DNA of 64,000 bases from Allacma fusca (Eukaryota > Arthropoda > Collembola > Symphypleona > Sminthuridae): contig OX359250.1 of assembly GCA_947179485.1 (NCBI GenBank), positions 17,714,539 through 17,778,538 on the forward strand. Direction: 5' to 3'. Below are positions 1 through 10,244 of this stretch, piece after piece (positions within the stretch are counted from its first letter, which is position 1; every line of letters begins with the position of its first letter). The position numbers and the translations under genes are program-made. The notes beneath the pieces are model-generated. The model was not told the DNA's origin. It ran no database searches and worked only from the letters and a program-made list of their open reading frames with translations.

Positions 1-439
1 AACGGGGGCCGTTGCCTTGTAACTTGAAATCATTTACCGAGCGAAGCACCTGAGCTTTTAAAATGCCGATTTCCTTTTCCTGGGACTGAAGTTTGGTTTT
101 CAGGTCTTGAGTTATTGCCATTTGTTGTTCAAAGCAGATCTCAAGAGAGGAGCATTTGGATTCGAGGGCTTGGACCTTAATGTCGAGACGAGAAACCAGG
201 TTGGATTCCACACTTCGGATTTTACCCAGCAAATCTGCTTTGGTAGAGATGATCAAATGGGCAAGGCTAGTGAGGTCCGTTATAGTGAACGAATCCGGGG
301 TTTGTCTCATTTGCTTTCTATGAGTTTCGGGTATTACATCATCCGCTTCAGAGTCGGAGGATGCTTTTCTTTTTAGTTTCTCCTGAGATGGTGTGTACAT
401 TTCCCGGTATTCACCGGGCGGAGATCTTGTGAGAGCCAT
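1..439 (-). CDS. Partial coiled-coil ORF, open at the left window edge
   Basis: An open frame of about 146 codons starts at the ATG at 439-437 and runs off the window without a stop. The N-terminus is basic and Ser/Pro rich (MALTRSPPGEYREMYTPSQ), followed by an acidic stretch (SSDSEADDV). From about residue 70 the protein looks like a heptad-type coiled coil (for example SVESNLVSRLDIKVQALESK). I see no enzymatic motif. A short basic head followed by a coiled coil resembles ORF1 proteins of non-LTR retrotransposons, and the surroundings are transposon-rich, but that is inference. It could also be the first exon of a host coiled-coil gene. Without the rest of the frame it cannot be assigned. 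Confidence 0.5.
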   Translation of the reverse strand, partial: MALTRSPPGEYREMYTPSQEKLKRKASSDSEADDVIPETHRKQMRQTPDSFTITDLTSLAHLIISTKADLLGKIRSVESNLVSRLDIKVQALESKCSSLEICFEQQMAITQDLKTKLQSQEKEIGILKAQVLRSVNDFKLQGNGPR

Positions 440-1176
440 CCCCAAATGATAGTGAAATAGGAGTAGATACTTGGCAAATCCGTTGCAAAGGAACAAACGC
501 AGAGGAATCCTATGATAAATAAGTAGAACCTGAACAAAGTTTCTGAGAGAAATTCCTGGACAGGTTGAGATGTCCCTTACCCGAGTGAGTGAATCTCAAG
601 AGCGTTAAGTCAAACTTAAATTTATAAAAATAAAAATAAACTCGCCTGAGCAGTAGCCCGGGAAACACCTCCAGCGTTTGCTTTTTTTGCCAAAAACATA
701 TTGCTATGTACTAGCCAGGTGTACCCGGGCACAGGATGTGAAAAGCGACTCTTGTCCAGGGGTGAAAATAAACAGCAGACGCGGTTCTTGTAGCTTGTAC
801 GTAAGTTGGATTTAGTGTGAACGATAGTGGAATGGAGCAGGGACGTTTAAAGTCGTAAATATTAGAATTTTGCACCTGAACTTCCACCAAAAACCCCGTA
901 TGGGGTAGTCAGAGGATCAAAATAATGTGTGTGATGACGAGGGTGTGTAATTTTCGTTTTTGACCTCGGAAATTTCGAAATTTGAAATAAGATTTTGGGG
1001 AATAAATAAATGTACGTGTGATTCGAAAGAAGCGCGCCAAGGATCCATACCTCTATTCGCTATTTACATTACAATTAGAAACAACTACAAACTCATTCTT
1101 TCTTGTTTTTGCACCTTCACTTGCATCTTGTCCGACCAGGTGTGGATTCTGTGTGGTAGTCGTTGAGGACAGTGAG
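440..1176. other. Unassigned stretch upstream of the coiled-coil ORF
   Basis: No coding frame is supported here. If the ORF at 1-439 is real, this would hold its 5' leader on the minus strand. The composition is more GC-rich than most of the window. I see no clear promoter motif. Confidence 0.3.
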
Positions 1177-1282
1177 GGTTAGGTTAGTTTAGGCTGGAAA
1201 GGGGTGCCGTGACTATGATGGCCCCGAAGGGGCCTTCACAGTCACATTGGCACCCCTTTCCAGCTCTAAACTAACCTAACCT
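1177..1282. repeat. Long hairpin / short foldback element with GGTTAGG ends
   Basis: The stretch is an almost perfect inverted repeat. The left arm begins GGTTAGGTTAGTTTAG and continues into GCTGGAAAGGGGTGCC. The right arm is its reverse complement with one extra dinucleotide. An inner GTGAC/GTCAC pair and a GGCCCC-GAA-GGGGCC stem form the tip. RNA or single-stranded DNA from it would fold into one stem of about 50 bp. It is probably a small foldback MITE. I did not find a convincing target duplication. Confidence 0.75.
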
Positions 1283-1377
1283 GAACGTCCGAAACGACGG
1301 GGTTAGGTTTTCAATCCGGAAAGCTGGTATGCCCTCCTCATAATTATATCGCTTCACTTATCCAATTTACAAAGCTG

Positions 1378-1691
1378 GGACACTTATCGTAGTTCGGGGC
1401 CACATATCGTAGTTCGGAAAGTTGCCTTTCCTTCCCCTGAATCCTCACCCTTCCACCAAAGAGCAAACCTTTCCCCCGGCCCTTGTTTTGTTATTAGTTA
1501 CTTGGGCCACTTATCGTAGTTCGGGGCCACATATCGTAGTTCGGAAAGTTGGGCCACTTATCGTAGTTCGGGGCCACATATCGTAGTTCGGAAAGTTGGG
1601 CCACTTATCGTAGTTCGGGGCCACATATCGTAGTTCGGAAAGTTGGGCCACTTATCGTAGTTCGGGGCCACATATCGTAGTTCGGAAAGTT
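1378..1691. repeat. 47-bp tandem repeat (CTTATCGTAGTTCGG / CATATCGTAGTTCGG)
   Basis: Four essentially identical 47-bp units lie back to back at 1504-1550, 1551-1597, 1598-1644 and 1645-1691. One further copy at about 1378-1422 is separated from them by 80 bp of unrelated C-rich sequence. Each unit is itself a degenerate dimer of GGCCAC(T/A)TATCGTAGTTCGG. A truncated half unit follows at about 1698. The near-identity of the units points to recent expansion. Confidence 0.9.
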
Positions 1692-1699
1692 CAACTTTG

Positions 1700-2530
1700 G
1701 GCCACTTATCGCGTTTAAAAAATATACCTGAGCTCAATGTCAGGTACAGGTTCGGTACGACGAATTCAAAATACCTGAACCCGAACTTGCAATTTCAGGT
1801 ATTTTGCAAGTATTTTTATACCTTAATAATTTAACTTTAAGTTTACGTGAATGAAACTTTCAGGCTGATCTGAACTTTAATGTCACATGGCTGAATGACA
1901 CGATGTGTTCAGTGATGCGTGAGAGCCGCCCTATCAATTAAATTAACAAACATCCTAACTTTGCTAATTAATTTCATTATAGCCTTAGCGTTGTAGCAGA
2001 CATAGACATCATCGATTTGGAATCTATTTCGTGTATACTTGTGCCTTAACTTCGTTAAAATTTGAGAAGCATGATGATTATCTGCGGTCTGTTTCTAAAG
2101 CTATCACTCAGAGAATACTTGAGGAAGCTTCAATAGCTAGTTCCCATTCTTTTTGTGCTGCTTGTCACTTAAAATTAGTACGGGTTTTTGCATTTGTAAC
2201 TAAACGTCATTTGTAAATAATATTCACTTTGATAAATTCTTAGGATAGAACTTATGTTTATAAGTTTCCTCTGACAAAACAATTGAAAGTCGGGTTCGGG
2301 TTCAGGCTCGCGTTCAAGTTCGGGTCGGGTTTGTTTTGAGATCCGCACCCCCGGTTTTTTTCCGGTGCGGGTAGCCAAGCAATATCTGATCCAAAAATAC
2401 CTGACAGAGGCGGATATTAACTCGGATCCGGAGGGCCAATTTCGGGTCAACGAAAAAAATTAACCTGATATTTCAGGTGTTGGTCGGGTTCAGGTGCGGA
2501 TCTTGATTTTTTGCTACCTGAAAGCAGCTC
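1700..2530. repeat. Degenerate region rich in ACCTGAA / CGGGTTC words
   Basis: Short words (ACCTGAAC, CGGGTTCGGG, TTTCAGGTATTTT) recur on both strands near 1725-1815 and 2285-2520, with plain AT-rich DNA between. This looks like the two ends of a decayed hAT-type element whose termini are built from a repeated word, as in better preserved elements elsewhere in the window. No clean terminal inverted repeat or target duplication was found. No gene is supported in 1700-3260. Confidence 0.4.
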
Positions 2531-3267
2531 TGTTCCAAGCCCAGAATTTTTTGCAGCGTCATGAGCTCCCCGGTCTTGGGAGCAATAATTAAGGTAGCTC
2601 CCAGAAGTGGTGAAATCATTCGGACAGCCCCCATTCGAATAGAGCTCAAAATAATCAACCTATATCCTCCCTCATTTTCCAAAATAATAATTCTCAACAT
2701 TAACAATTAAACCAATGGGCCTGGAATTACGGGTTAAGCAGGCTGATGTTATCACTCATTCTATTGAAACCCGACTTTATTTTAATTCTGTTGATTCCTA
2801 TATTAGTTTTCATTATTCTGAGTGAAATTTATTTATCGTGAAAATTATTTAGTGAAAATTATTTATTATCGGGAGTTCAACTCCCCATCTTAATAAATAA
2901 TTAATTCGCGCTTTGGTAATTCTTAATTGTCCCCAATTCTTCCTATCCTGTAATTTATAGGATATGACTTCATACATGTAAATAAAGCTACGATTAATTT
3001 TAGTACCAATTTATTGACTTTCCCTTCCTCTATAGGTACTTTAAATACTCCTTGTAATTGTTCTTCAAATGTAGATACTGGGGTTATTATTAAGGCTCCT
3101 ATTAATAACAATACACTCGGTTCTTTTACCCAGAAGAAATCCATTCTCTTAGCTTCTCAACCACAGGCTCATTCACCTAATGCTAATCTGCAAATAGATT
3201 ATCCTATAGAGATTTCTCCCTCGTCTACAGTTAAATTTCCAGTTTCTTCAACTTATTCCATTTAGTA

Positions 3268-4868
3268 AAATGACTGCACCTATAAGTGCCCTAACCCATA
3301 AAAACGTTAGGTTTGTCTGGAATGATAAATGTCAGGAGTCTTTTGAAGAATTAGTCTAGTTTAGTATCTGCCCCAATCCTTGCACATTTGGATGAAAATT
3401 GTCCCGTAATTCTAATTTGTGATGGAAGCTATGAAGGTGTAGCTAGTTGTCTTTCTCAAATACAAAATAATGCTGAACACCCCATTGCTTACTATTCCCG
3501 TTCAATAAACAAACATGAAGCGAATAATAACGTCACTGAGTTAGAAGACCTGGCTGTAGTAGAGTCTGTGAAGCATTTTCACGCTTATCTCTATGGTCGT
3601 GAGTTTACTGTAGTCACTGATCACAATTCCATAACTTTCCTTGTGACCTCCAAACAAAAGGTAGATGATGTAGATGGAACCTTATTCTTCAACCTTATAA
3701 TTTCATACTTCGTTATAAGACATTTATAGAAGGAATTTTACACTCTAATGTAGATGCCTTATCCCGAGCACCTGTATATACCGCCCCTGATAAAGAAACC
3801 AGAATTATCTCCCTCCCTCTGTAGTATTAATTTGGAAGATAAATATCTTTCTCCTCTTAGTGACCTACTATATAAGCAAAGTGAAGACCCTATGTTGCTC
3901 CCTATTTTAATTAACAAAAATAGAAACATTAACGCTTTAGTTGATTAATATACCGATTTTAACACAATTGACGGATTAGTATATAAAGCTAACAATAAGG
4001 TAGGTGATAGGTTATGGAAGTTATGTATCCCTAAAGTTTTGCGCAATGAATTATTCAAATAAGTTCATGATTCTCCTTCAGTTGGTCATTCTGGAGTTAA
4101 TAAAACTCTTAATAACATTAGGTCCCGTTACTTTTGGCCCGAAATGACAGAATATGCCCACCAATATGTAGATTCCTGTTACATGTCAAGTTTATAATCC
4201 CCGAATTTTCTCCATTCATGGCCCTTTAATACCGTTTCCATCTCCTAAAATCCCCTTTGAAACCTGTGGAATAGATTTTGTAGGACTCTTTCCAGAACGC
4301 CGTCATGGCAATATTTATTTGTGTGGATTATTTAACCAGGTTCGTAGATGTAAAAGCCATTTCAAATTATCGCGGAATTCCCAATTTATCAATTTCTGAC
4401 CCTTCAACTACCTTTACCTCCATAGCTTTTCAAAGATTTTGTTCAGATTTTTTAATTTATTTACATGTTACTCCACCCCAAGCCAAGTTTTTCTGACAAA
4501 CATGATCAGTGGCGACCTTGGTTACCCTCTGCAGTCTTTGCACGCAATACCACCAACACTCTATTTCTAAATTCTCCCCGTATTTCCTAATGCATGGTAG
4601 AGATCGTATTTTACCATGCGACAAAATGTTTCCCTCATTATCATGGCGTCTGGATGACACTGACGAAATCCCAATTTGTAAAAGAGTTCAATTTGCTTCC
4701 CAGATAGCATGTGGGAATACTGATGAATCCAGACAAAAATCTAAATTAGTTTATGATATTTCCCATCTCCAAATAGAATTTTCCTTAGGTTTAGTCTTAG
4801 TTGCAGAATTCCAGAGAAAGTCAGGTTTCGTAGATAAGTTTCTACCCGCTTGGAAAGGTCTCTATATT
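3268..4868 (+). pseudogene. Ty3/gypsy-type retrotransposon pol fragment (RT thumb, RNase H, integrase), broken
   Basis: Successive frames give recognisable pieces in the order expected for gypsy pol. About 3270-3350 is the end of the reverse transcriptase region (KNVRFVWNDKCQESFEEL). About 3388-3670 is RNase H, with ICDGSYEG, EHPIAYYSRS, TELEDLAVVE and TVVTDHNS. From about 3880 comes the integrase zinc-binding region (HSGVNKTLNNIRSRYFWP), and from about 4265 the catalytic core start (GIDFVGLFP, LCVDYLTRFVDV). In-frame stops and frame changes break it in several places (for example near 3350, 3700, 3945, 4060 and 4195). The fragment ends at 4868-4871, where a hAT-like element begins. No LTR was recognised on either side. 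It is a dead, truncated copy with no env-like region. Confidence 0.85.
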
Positions 4869-5082
4869 GTCCAGGGTTGAAAATTGGAATCGGAATTTGA
4901 ATCGGAATCGAAAAAGAATCCGAAAATTTAAAGTATTAGAAACGCAATCGGAATTAAAAATACTGTAAAATTATGTATTTGAATTCTAATCGGAATTGGA
5001 GAGTAAGTATCGGTATTGGTATTAGAATTTGATGATATTCCAATGAATTCCGATTCCATTTCTGATTTTGCATTATACAGCC

Positions 5083-5592
5083 ATAAAGAGCCCTTTACGA
5101 CCTTTCATAGTACCTTTACCTTTTACACTTCTACATGGTTTTTTGTGCAAACAGTTCTTTATCGTAGTAAGAAAAATGGAAAGAAAGGCGGAATCATTTG
5201 TTCATGATTATTACGACTCAGTGCTCGGACTGGGTACAAAAACCGTGTACCCGTACCCGAATATCGGGTACGACAAAATGGTGTACCTATACCCGTACCC
5301 ATACCCGAGTACCCGGGTAAATTATTTCAGTACCCGTACCAGTACCTCAAACTATTATATAGTACATGTGCCCACAATTTACCCGTACCCGTAATGTACC
5401 CAAAATCTGAGCCATACCCGAGTACATATTGATTGTATCCGGGTATTACTCGGGGACTGGAAGTTTTCGGCGACGACATTTGCCAGTCATAGAGTCCTTT
5501 ACGACCATTTATAAAGTACCTTTACATGTTAAACTTCCACATGGTTTTTTGCGCAAAAGAAAGGCAGAATCATTTGTTCATGATTACTAGGA
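5083..5592. repeat. Direct duplication bracketing a TACCCG block
   Basis: A segment of about 105-135 bp occurs twice in direct orientation, at about 5083-5218 and 5489-5592. Shared words include CCTTTACGACC, CTTCCACATGGTTTTTTG-like text and GAATCATTTGTTCATGATTA. The TACCCG-rich block lies exactly between the copies. The same segment also occurs at about 14424-14510 in the related hAT copy, so it is family sequence duplicated locally here. Confidence 0.7.
5219..5488. mobile_element. TACCCG-word terminal block (copy 1)
   Basis: The block begins CAGTGCTCGGACTGGGTAC and consists largely of GTACCCGTACCCG words. An inverted homologue of about 245 bp is at 8905-9154, ending GTCCGAGCACTG. The 5' CAG start and repeated-word structure resemble hAT-type termini. 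Whether the two blocks are ends of one 3.9-kb insertion (5219-9154) or separate copies is unresolved. The octamers outside them (TTACGACT and ATTCGGAG) do not match. Confidence 0.6.
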
Positions 5593-6417
5593 CTACAATA
5601 GAAATCTAGAAATACAACAAAAAATGAAAGACATGTTCGAACGTATTCTGTGGAACAACTATGAACCGCACAAGGGACAAATGAATTAACTTAGTGATTT
5701 AACTTTTTGTCGCTGAAAAGCAATGGAAGCATAGCGGAATTAGTGTCATCTTTGCATCTCACTAAAAATAATATCGAATGCGAATCATCATAATAATATC
5801 TTTGAGTTTGTTTTTATTCCATCGGCATTAAAGTGGCCTCCACGAAGCCCAGTGGTCGAGATCGAGAATAATTCTTGTGTCCTGTTTCCACACTTTGAAT
5901 AATTAAAAGTTCCGACTTATTGTTTTCTAAGGATGTTCTTGATACTCGGGGTTCTTGTTCCATTATAAAAATGAAGTGATTGTTTAGTTCACCTGTTCTG
6001 AAGCTAAAAAGAAGTTTAAGAGAAATTTTATTATTCCCTGTAAGAATGAATTTTGCTGATATTAAAGATGATGGCGCAGATGAACAACAAATAATCTTAT
6101 AAATAAATATTGGTTAAGCAAAATTAACGACGACAAATATTCATGATTATAACTGCTGTTTACACTCACCAAACGAGTGCAACATAATGTGAACAGGCCG
6201 ATATGATTGCTAACCTGTTAAATATAGAAACTAATAAATTAGGCTACAATGCTTACAGTTATTTGATCATGTATTTTAAACTTTTTGATTATTTTGAAGT
6301 AAAGAATTTCGTCCGCATGCCGTTTAGTTTATCCTAATTATGGCCTAACCATTATCAGCTATAATAATTGTGGATGAATTTCTAGTATTGTTTATTCATT
6401 TACAAAAAAAAATACTT

Positions 6418-6655
6418 GAATAATCAAGTTCAAGTTCAAGTACAAGTTCACGTTCAAGTCAAGTTATGTGCCCAACTTGAACGTCAAGTTATGATCAAGT
6501 TCAAGTTCTACAAAATGAACTTGAAAAACGTGTACTTGAATACTCAAGTGGCTTAAGAAACTTGATTCATCAAGTACAAGCGCGAATACCTCGTTTAGAC
6601 AATTTTTCAAGTTCAAGTCAAATTCAAGTCAAGTTATCTAAAATATTTTGACTTG
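6418..6655. mobile_element. CAAGTTC-word block, MITE-like
   Basis: About 240 bp are dominated by CAAGTTCAAGTTCAAG and its reverse complement GAACTTGAACTTG, on both strands. It lies just inside the right end of the GGAATCGG element. It is built like the other word-repeat elements here, but I could not fix its termini or a target duplication. Confidence 0.5.
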
Positions 6656-6879
6656 AACGCAGAACTGGTTACATGCACAGAGTCGGAATTGGAATCGGAA
6701 TTATTTAAAATCATTTGAATTAATTGGTATCGGAATTCATAATTAATTATTTGGATACATCGGAATTGGAATCTAAATCGAATTAAATGTAAGCAGGTAT
6801 TGTAATTGGAATCGGAATTTTTATTTTTCCGATATTTCATCCCTGGTATTACATAACATACATCTTGCATAGTACTAGG

Positions 6880-7100
6880 TTACAGTACGGATATGGGTAC
6901 TACCCGGGTACAGAAGTTGCGTACTCGCAAGTACGCGGGTACTACCAAGGTATCCTGGATTTTAGACGATAAAGTGGGTATGGGTACTCACTCAATGACA
7001 ATCGGGTAGTACCCAATAGTTACGGGTATCACTACGTAAAATATCTGTACCCGTGGGTGCTTTACCCGAGTACTTTTGGGTACTTCAAGGATTCCTGCTG
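6880..7100. repeat. GGGTAC / TACCCG-word block, diverged
   Basis: Repeated GGGTACT and TACCCG words on both strands (GGGTACTACCCGGGTAC and similar) form a partly palindromic block. It is related in style, but not closely in sequence, to the blocks at 5219-5488 and 8905-9154. No gene is supported in 7100-7400. Confidence 0.5.
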
Positions 7101-7404
7101 GGATGGATTACTATGGCTAATAATAAGACCTGCCAATACCGTAGAGTTGGTTGTTTTTTTATGCAGATACTTGCGTTAGTGACAGCCAGTAGCTTCGTTT
7201 CATTTATGATTACGTAATCGTACGTTGTAATCTAACGCTTCTAATGTTTCCTCTCAGATTTAATAAAGAAATAAATAGTCATATCGCCAGTTTATCGACT
7301 TAAAGAATGAAGCTTATCAAAGAAGAATTTCAAGAGGTGGGGCCAATTAAGCTAATTATATTGAATTAGCTTCATTGGGAGCGTGACATTACAATTATTT
7401 AAAG

Positions 7405-8462
7405 CAAAGGTGGGCAAATGAAGCGCCTAAGCCTAAAGCCTGCCTATTTTCTTTAAAAAATATCGCCATCCTATATAGGCTAATAGGTTGTTCCAACGAA
7501 AAGAAGAGCATTGATACCAAGGGTCAAGTACTCCCACTGCCTGCCTATTAACCTATATCTGTCCTAGTGTGCATTGCTTACCTGCCTATATTTGCTGTAT
7601 AGCTTCTGGCAGCGCTTTGCCAGCCTATATAGGCGGTATAATTGTGAGTTTTAGATATTGCAAGCCATATGCAATGATCACATGTAATTGGAAACCAATA
7701 TATGAGTTTGATTAATTCTGTAGTAAACTACATAATCCAGTGGGAATAAAATACGGGACCATTATGCATGTGCTGTGGTATACATGTTCATACACTCTGG
7801 TAATTACTGGTATCAAGTAATTCCCGTCTCATTCTCAGTCCGTCTCTGCAAACGTTTTCCCAAAGATCTTGTAATCCTGTCCTAACCTATTCGTGCTTTG
7901 AGAATGTTCCGCTCGCCACTAATGCCTAGCCTTTACTTGAACGAACTTGTAGTCTGCCTGAATAGCCCGGTCCTTTGTTCGGAAATATCTGAATAGCCTA
8001 GATTTTCCCTAAGCCTATATTGTAGTAGTGATTGCCTAGCCTAGAACCTCGTCTAGATTTATATCCCAACTTGCATCATCCTTGAGCCTTAGCCTATTAT
8101 AGGGCCTAGAATCTAGGCAGGCGCCCATGTTTGTTACTCAAGGTTAGTAAAGTACTTATAGGAGGAAAATATAATTTCCTGGCCATGCCAGTTTTTCAAT
8201 GAACGTTGTAACGTATTTACAAAACAATATATGTGTATGGAAAAGCGCTGCCAGAAGCTATACAGCAAATATAGGCAGGTAAGCAATGCACACTAGGACA
8301 GATATAGGTTAATAGGCAGGCAGTGGGAGTACTTGACCCTTGGTATCAAGGCTCTTCTTTTCGTTGGAACAACCTATTAGCCTATATAGGATTAGGATGG
8401 CGATATTTTTTTAAAGAAAATAGGCAGGCTTTAGGCTTAGGCGCTTCATTTGCCCACCTTTG
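7405..8462. mobile_element. Foldback element with ~215-bp inverted ends (GCCTATATAGGC family)
   Basis: The first ~215 bp (from CAAAGGTGGGCAAATGAAGC to about 7617) return as reverse complement at about 8246-8462, ending TTTGCCCACCTTTG. I see only a few substitutions and one short indel. The arms contain TGCCTAT / ATAGGCA words. The middle (7618-8245) also has CCTA-rich, AT-rich DNA and no coding frame. The CAAAGG terminus fits hAT-type non-autonomous elements, but the flanking octamers do not match, so the superfamily is inferred only. Confidence 0.8.
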
Positions 8463-8904
8463 TTGAGTAATATTTCTACGATCATGTCAACACTTCTTAA
8501 CGTCGCACTTGTGTTAAAAGATTTTTGAGAAAACCATTAGCCGGGAACAAAATTGTTTCCTGTTCTCGAAGTTTAAAAGCAAGTTTTCGGTTAAGGAGAG
8601 TCTAGTATTAAAGAATTCGTCCCAGTTGGTTATCCTTACACCATACAAGAATTGTTCAATAGCCATTTCGTGAGAACACATTTCGTTTCATTCAGTAAGG
8701 TAATGTTTTGGCCTAGTAGCATTTAAATTTCGTCAGTGTTAAAATAAATCATAAATGATCTTAAATGATTTTTTAAACAATTTGAAATTGGATACCCTTA
8801 ACGCCTACGGAAAATTTCCAAAATCCCGGGTATTTTTAATGGAAGTCGAAAAATGAACAAATAACATTTTCAGCTGGATAAGCAAATTTTTTTGGCCATT
8901 TTCA

Positions 8905-9154
8905 ATCTGCCAAATTTCCAGTACCCGAGTAACACCCGGGTACAAACAATAGGTACTCGGGTATGGGTACAGGTTTTGGGTACATTACGGGTACGGGTAA
9001 ATTGTGGGTACAGATACTACATTGTAGTTTCAAGTACGGGTACTGAAATAATTTACCCGGGTACTCGGGTACGGGTACAGGTACAGCATTTTGTCGTACC
9101 CGATAATCGGGTATGGGTACGGGTACACTGTTTCTGTACCCAGTCCGAGCACTG
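8905..9154. mobile_element. TACCCG-word terminal block (copy 2, inverted)
   Basis: This is the reverse-complement homologue of the block at 5219-5488. It starts near CCAGTACCCGAGTAAC and ends GTCCGAGCACTG. Its apparent reading frame (8892-9155) is only a translation of the repeated word and should not be taken as a gene. 9155-9621 holds unassigned DNA with no supported gene. Confidence 0.6.
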
Positions 9155-9629
9155 ATTCGGAGTGTTCATGATGGGACCACACTGGATCATTTGGTCAGGC
9201 CAAATTATTAACTCTATGGGTTTCTTCCCAGCCGATTCTTTTGAAGAGGATTATGCCCAACAGTATAAAAACGTACAAAAACGAAAATCAAACTTCATTT
9301 CAGCTATATACATACAACACGAAGAATAGATGCTGATTATCGAAAGATTTACTTCAAACAATTAGCCGACACTAATTTTTGGTCCAAAACCAAATGGTCT
9401 GGTCCGACGGATTGACCACAGCAATTGTTTCCGACCGGGGAAATTCGCGGGGTCATGTTCCTTGGCCCAAATATACAGAACAGAAATAGTGGGACAGATC
9501 GGAACATTCTCAGCACTAACAAATGGCATGATATTAAGCATGGCGAATGAGGATACTATATACTAAATATGTACTATATACACCTTCGGGAAAATGCTTC
9601 TACCCATCTCTGATCATATATTGTCACGG

Positions 9630-10048
9630 CGGGGGTGGAAAAAGTTCGGGAACCGGGTTACTTGGCAAAAGAGCCCAGAGAGTTGACAAATGTTGGGTGA
9701 GTTGGAAAATGTTTGAAATTGGGCTACGATGAGGTAGTTGACAAAACCCAATGTAGTTGACAAACGTTGGGTGAGTTGGAACATTTTTGGAATAGGGCTC
9801 CGGTCGGGTAGTTGACAAAATGCAGAAAAGTTGACACATATTTAGGTTTTTCCTGGCGGGGTAGTTGACAAAATCAAAAAAGATTACAAAAATTTTGGGT
9901 TTTTTCTTGGCGGGGTAGTTGACAAAATCAAAAAGGTTGACAAAAATTTAGGGATTTTTCTCCGCCGGGGTAGTTGACCAACTGGGACACAGTTGACATT
10001 TCGGTCAAAAATTGGTTACTTGGCAGTTTGGAACTTTTTCCACCCCCG
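9630..10048. mobile_element. 419-bp MITE with perfect 8-bp target duplication and internal repeats
   Basis: The element begins CGGGGGTGGAAAAAGTTC and ends with the complementary AACTTTTTCCACCCCCG. TGTCACGG is present immediately on both sides (9622-9629 and 10049-10056). An 8-bp duplication fits the hAT superfamily. The interior carries repeated GTAGTTGACAAAA(T/C) words in units of roughly 70-80 bp. No coding capacity is seen; the small frames in it are shadows. Confidence 0.9.
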
Positions 10049-10244
10049 TGTCACGGAAACCATACTGTAAAACATCGGCTTCTTGGGCAAGCAATAACTT
10101 TTTCGTTGAGTAATGTATTGATTAGAGGCAGATTTTGTTTAATAAAATTTTATATCACTTGTATTTATTATGTATATAATGCAAACCACTAATTAAGGAC
10201 ATTTTAAAAAATAAAATTGACCATAAAGACACGTTTACGCATGC

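Larger units (their letters stand above)
4872..6845. mobile_element. hAT-like element, GGAATCGG family, with other elements inside
   Basis: The left end is CAGGGTTGAAAATTGGAATC, and the right end, read as reverse complement, is CAGGGATGAAATATCGGAA. The pairing is the same as in the complete copy at 14225-16513. Both ends contain many GGAATCGG words. Flanking octamers (ATATTGTC left, GTATTACA right) match at only four positions, so the ends may not belong to one insertion. The element truncates a gypsy pol fragment on its left. It contains a TACCCG-type block, a CAAGTTC-type block and AT-rich DNA. No intact transposase is seen. Confidence 0.6.

Noticed and set aside
1504-1691. A CRISPR array
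   Set aside because: The repeats are directly adjacent with no unique spacers, and the DNA is eukaryotic.
2473-3265. A gag, protease or further pol gene upstream of the gypsy fragment
   Set aside because: Frames at 2473-2706 and 3014-3265 show no family motif; the recognisable pol text starts only at about 3270.
8892-9155. 87-codon frame with repeated TRVRVQ-like text
   Set aside because: It is a translation of GGGTAC/TACCCG repeats, not a protein gene.
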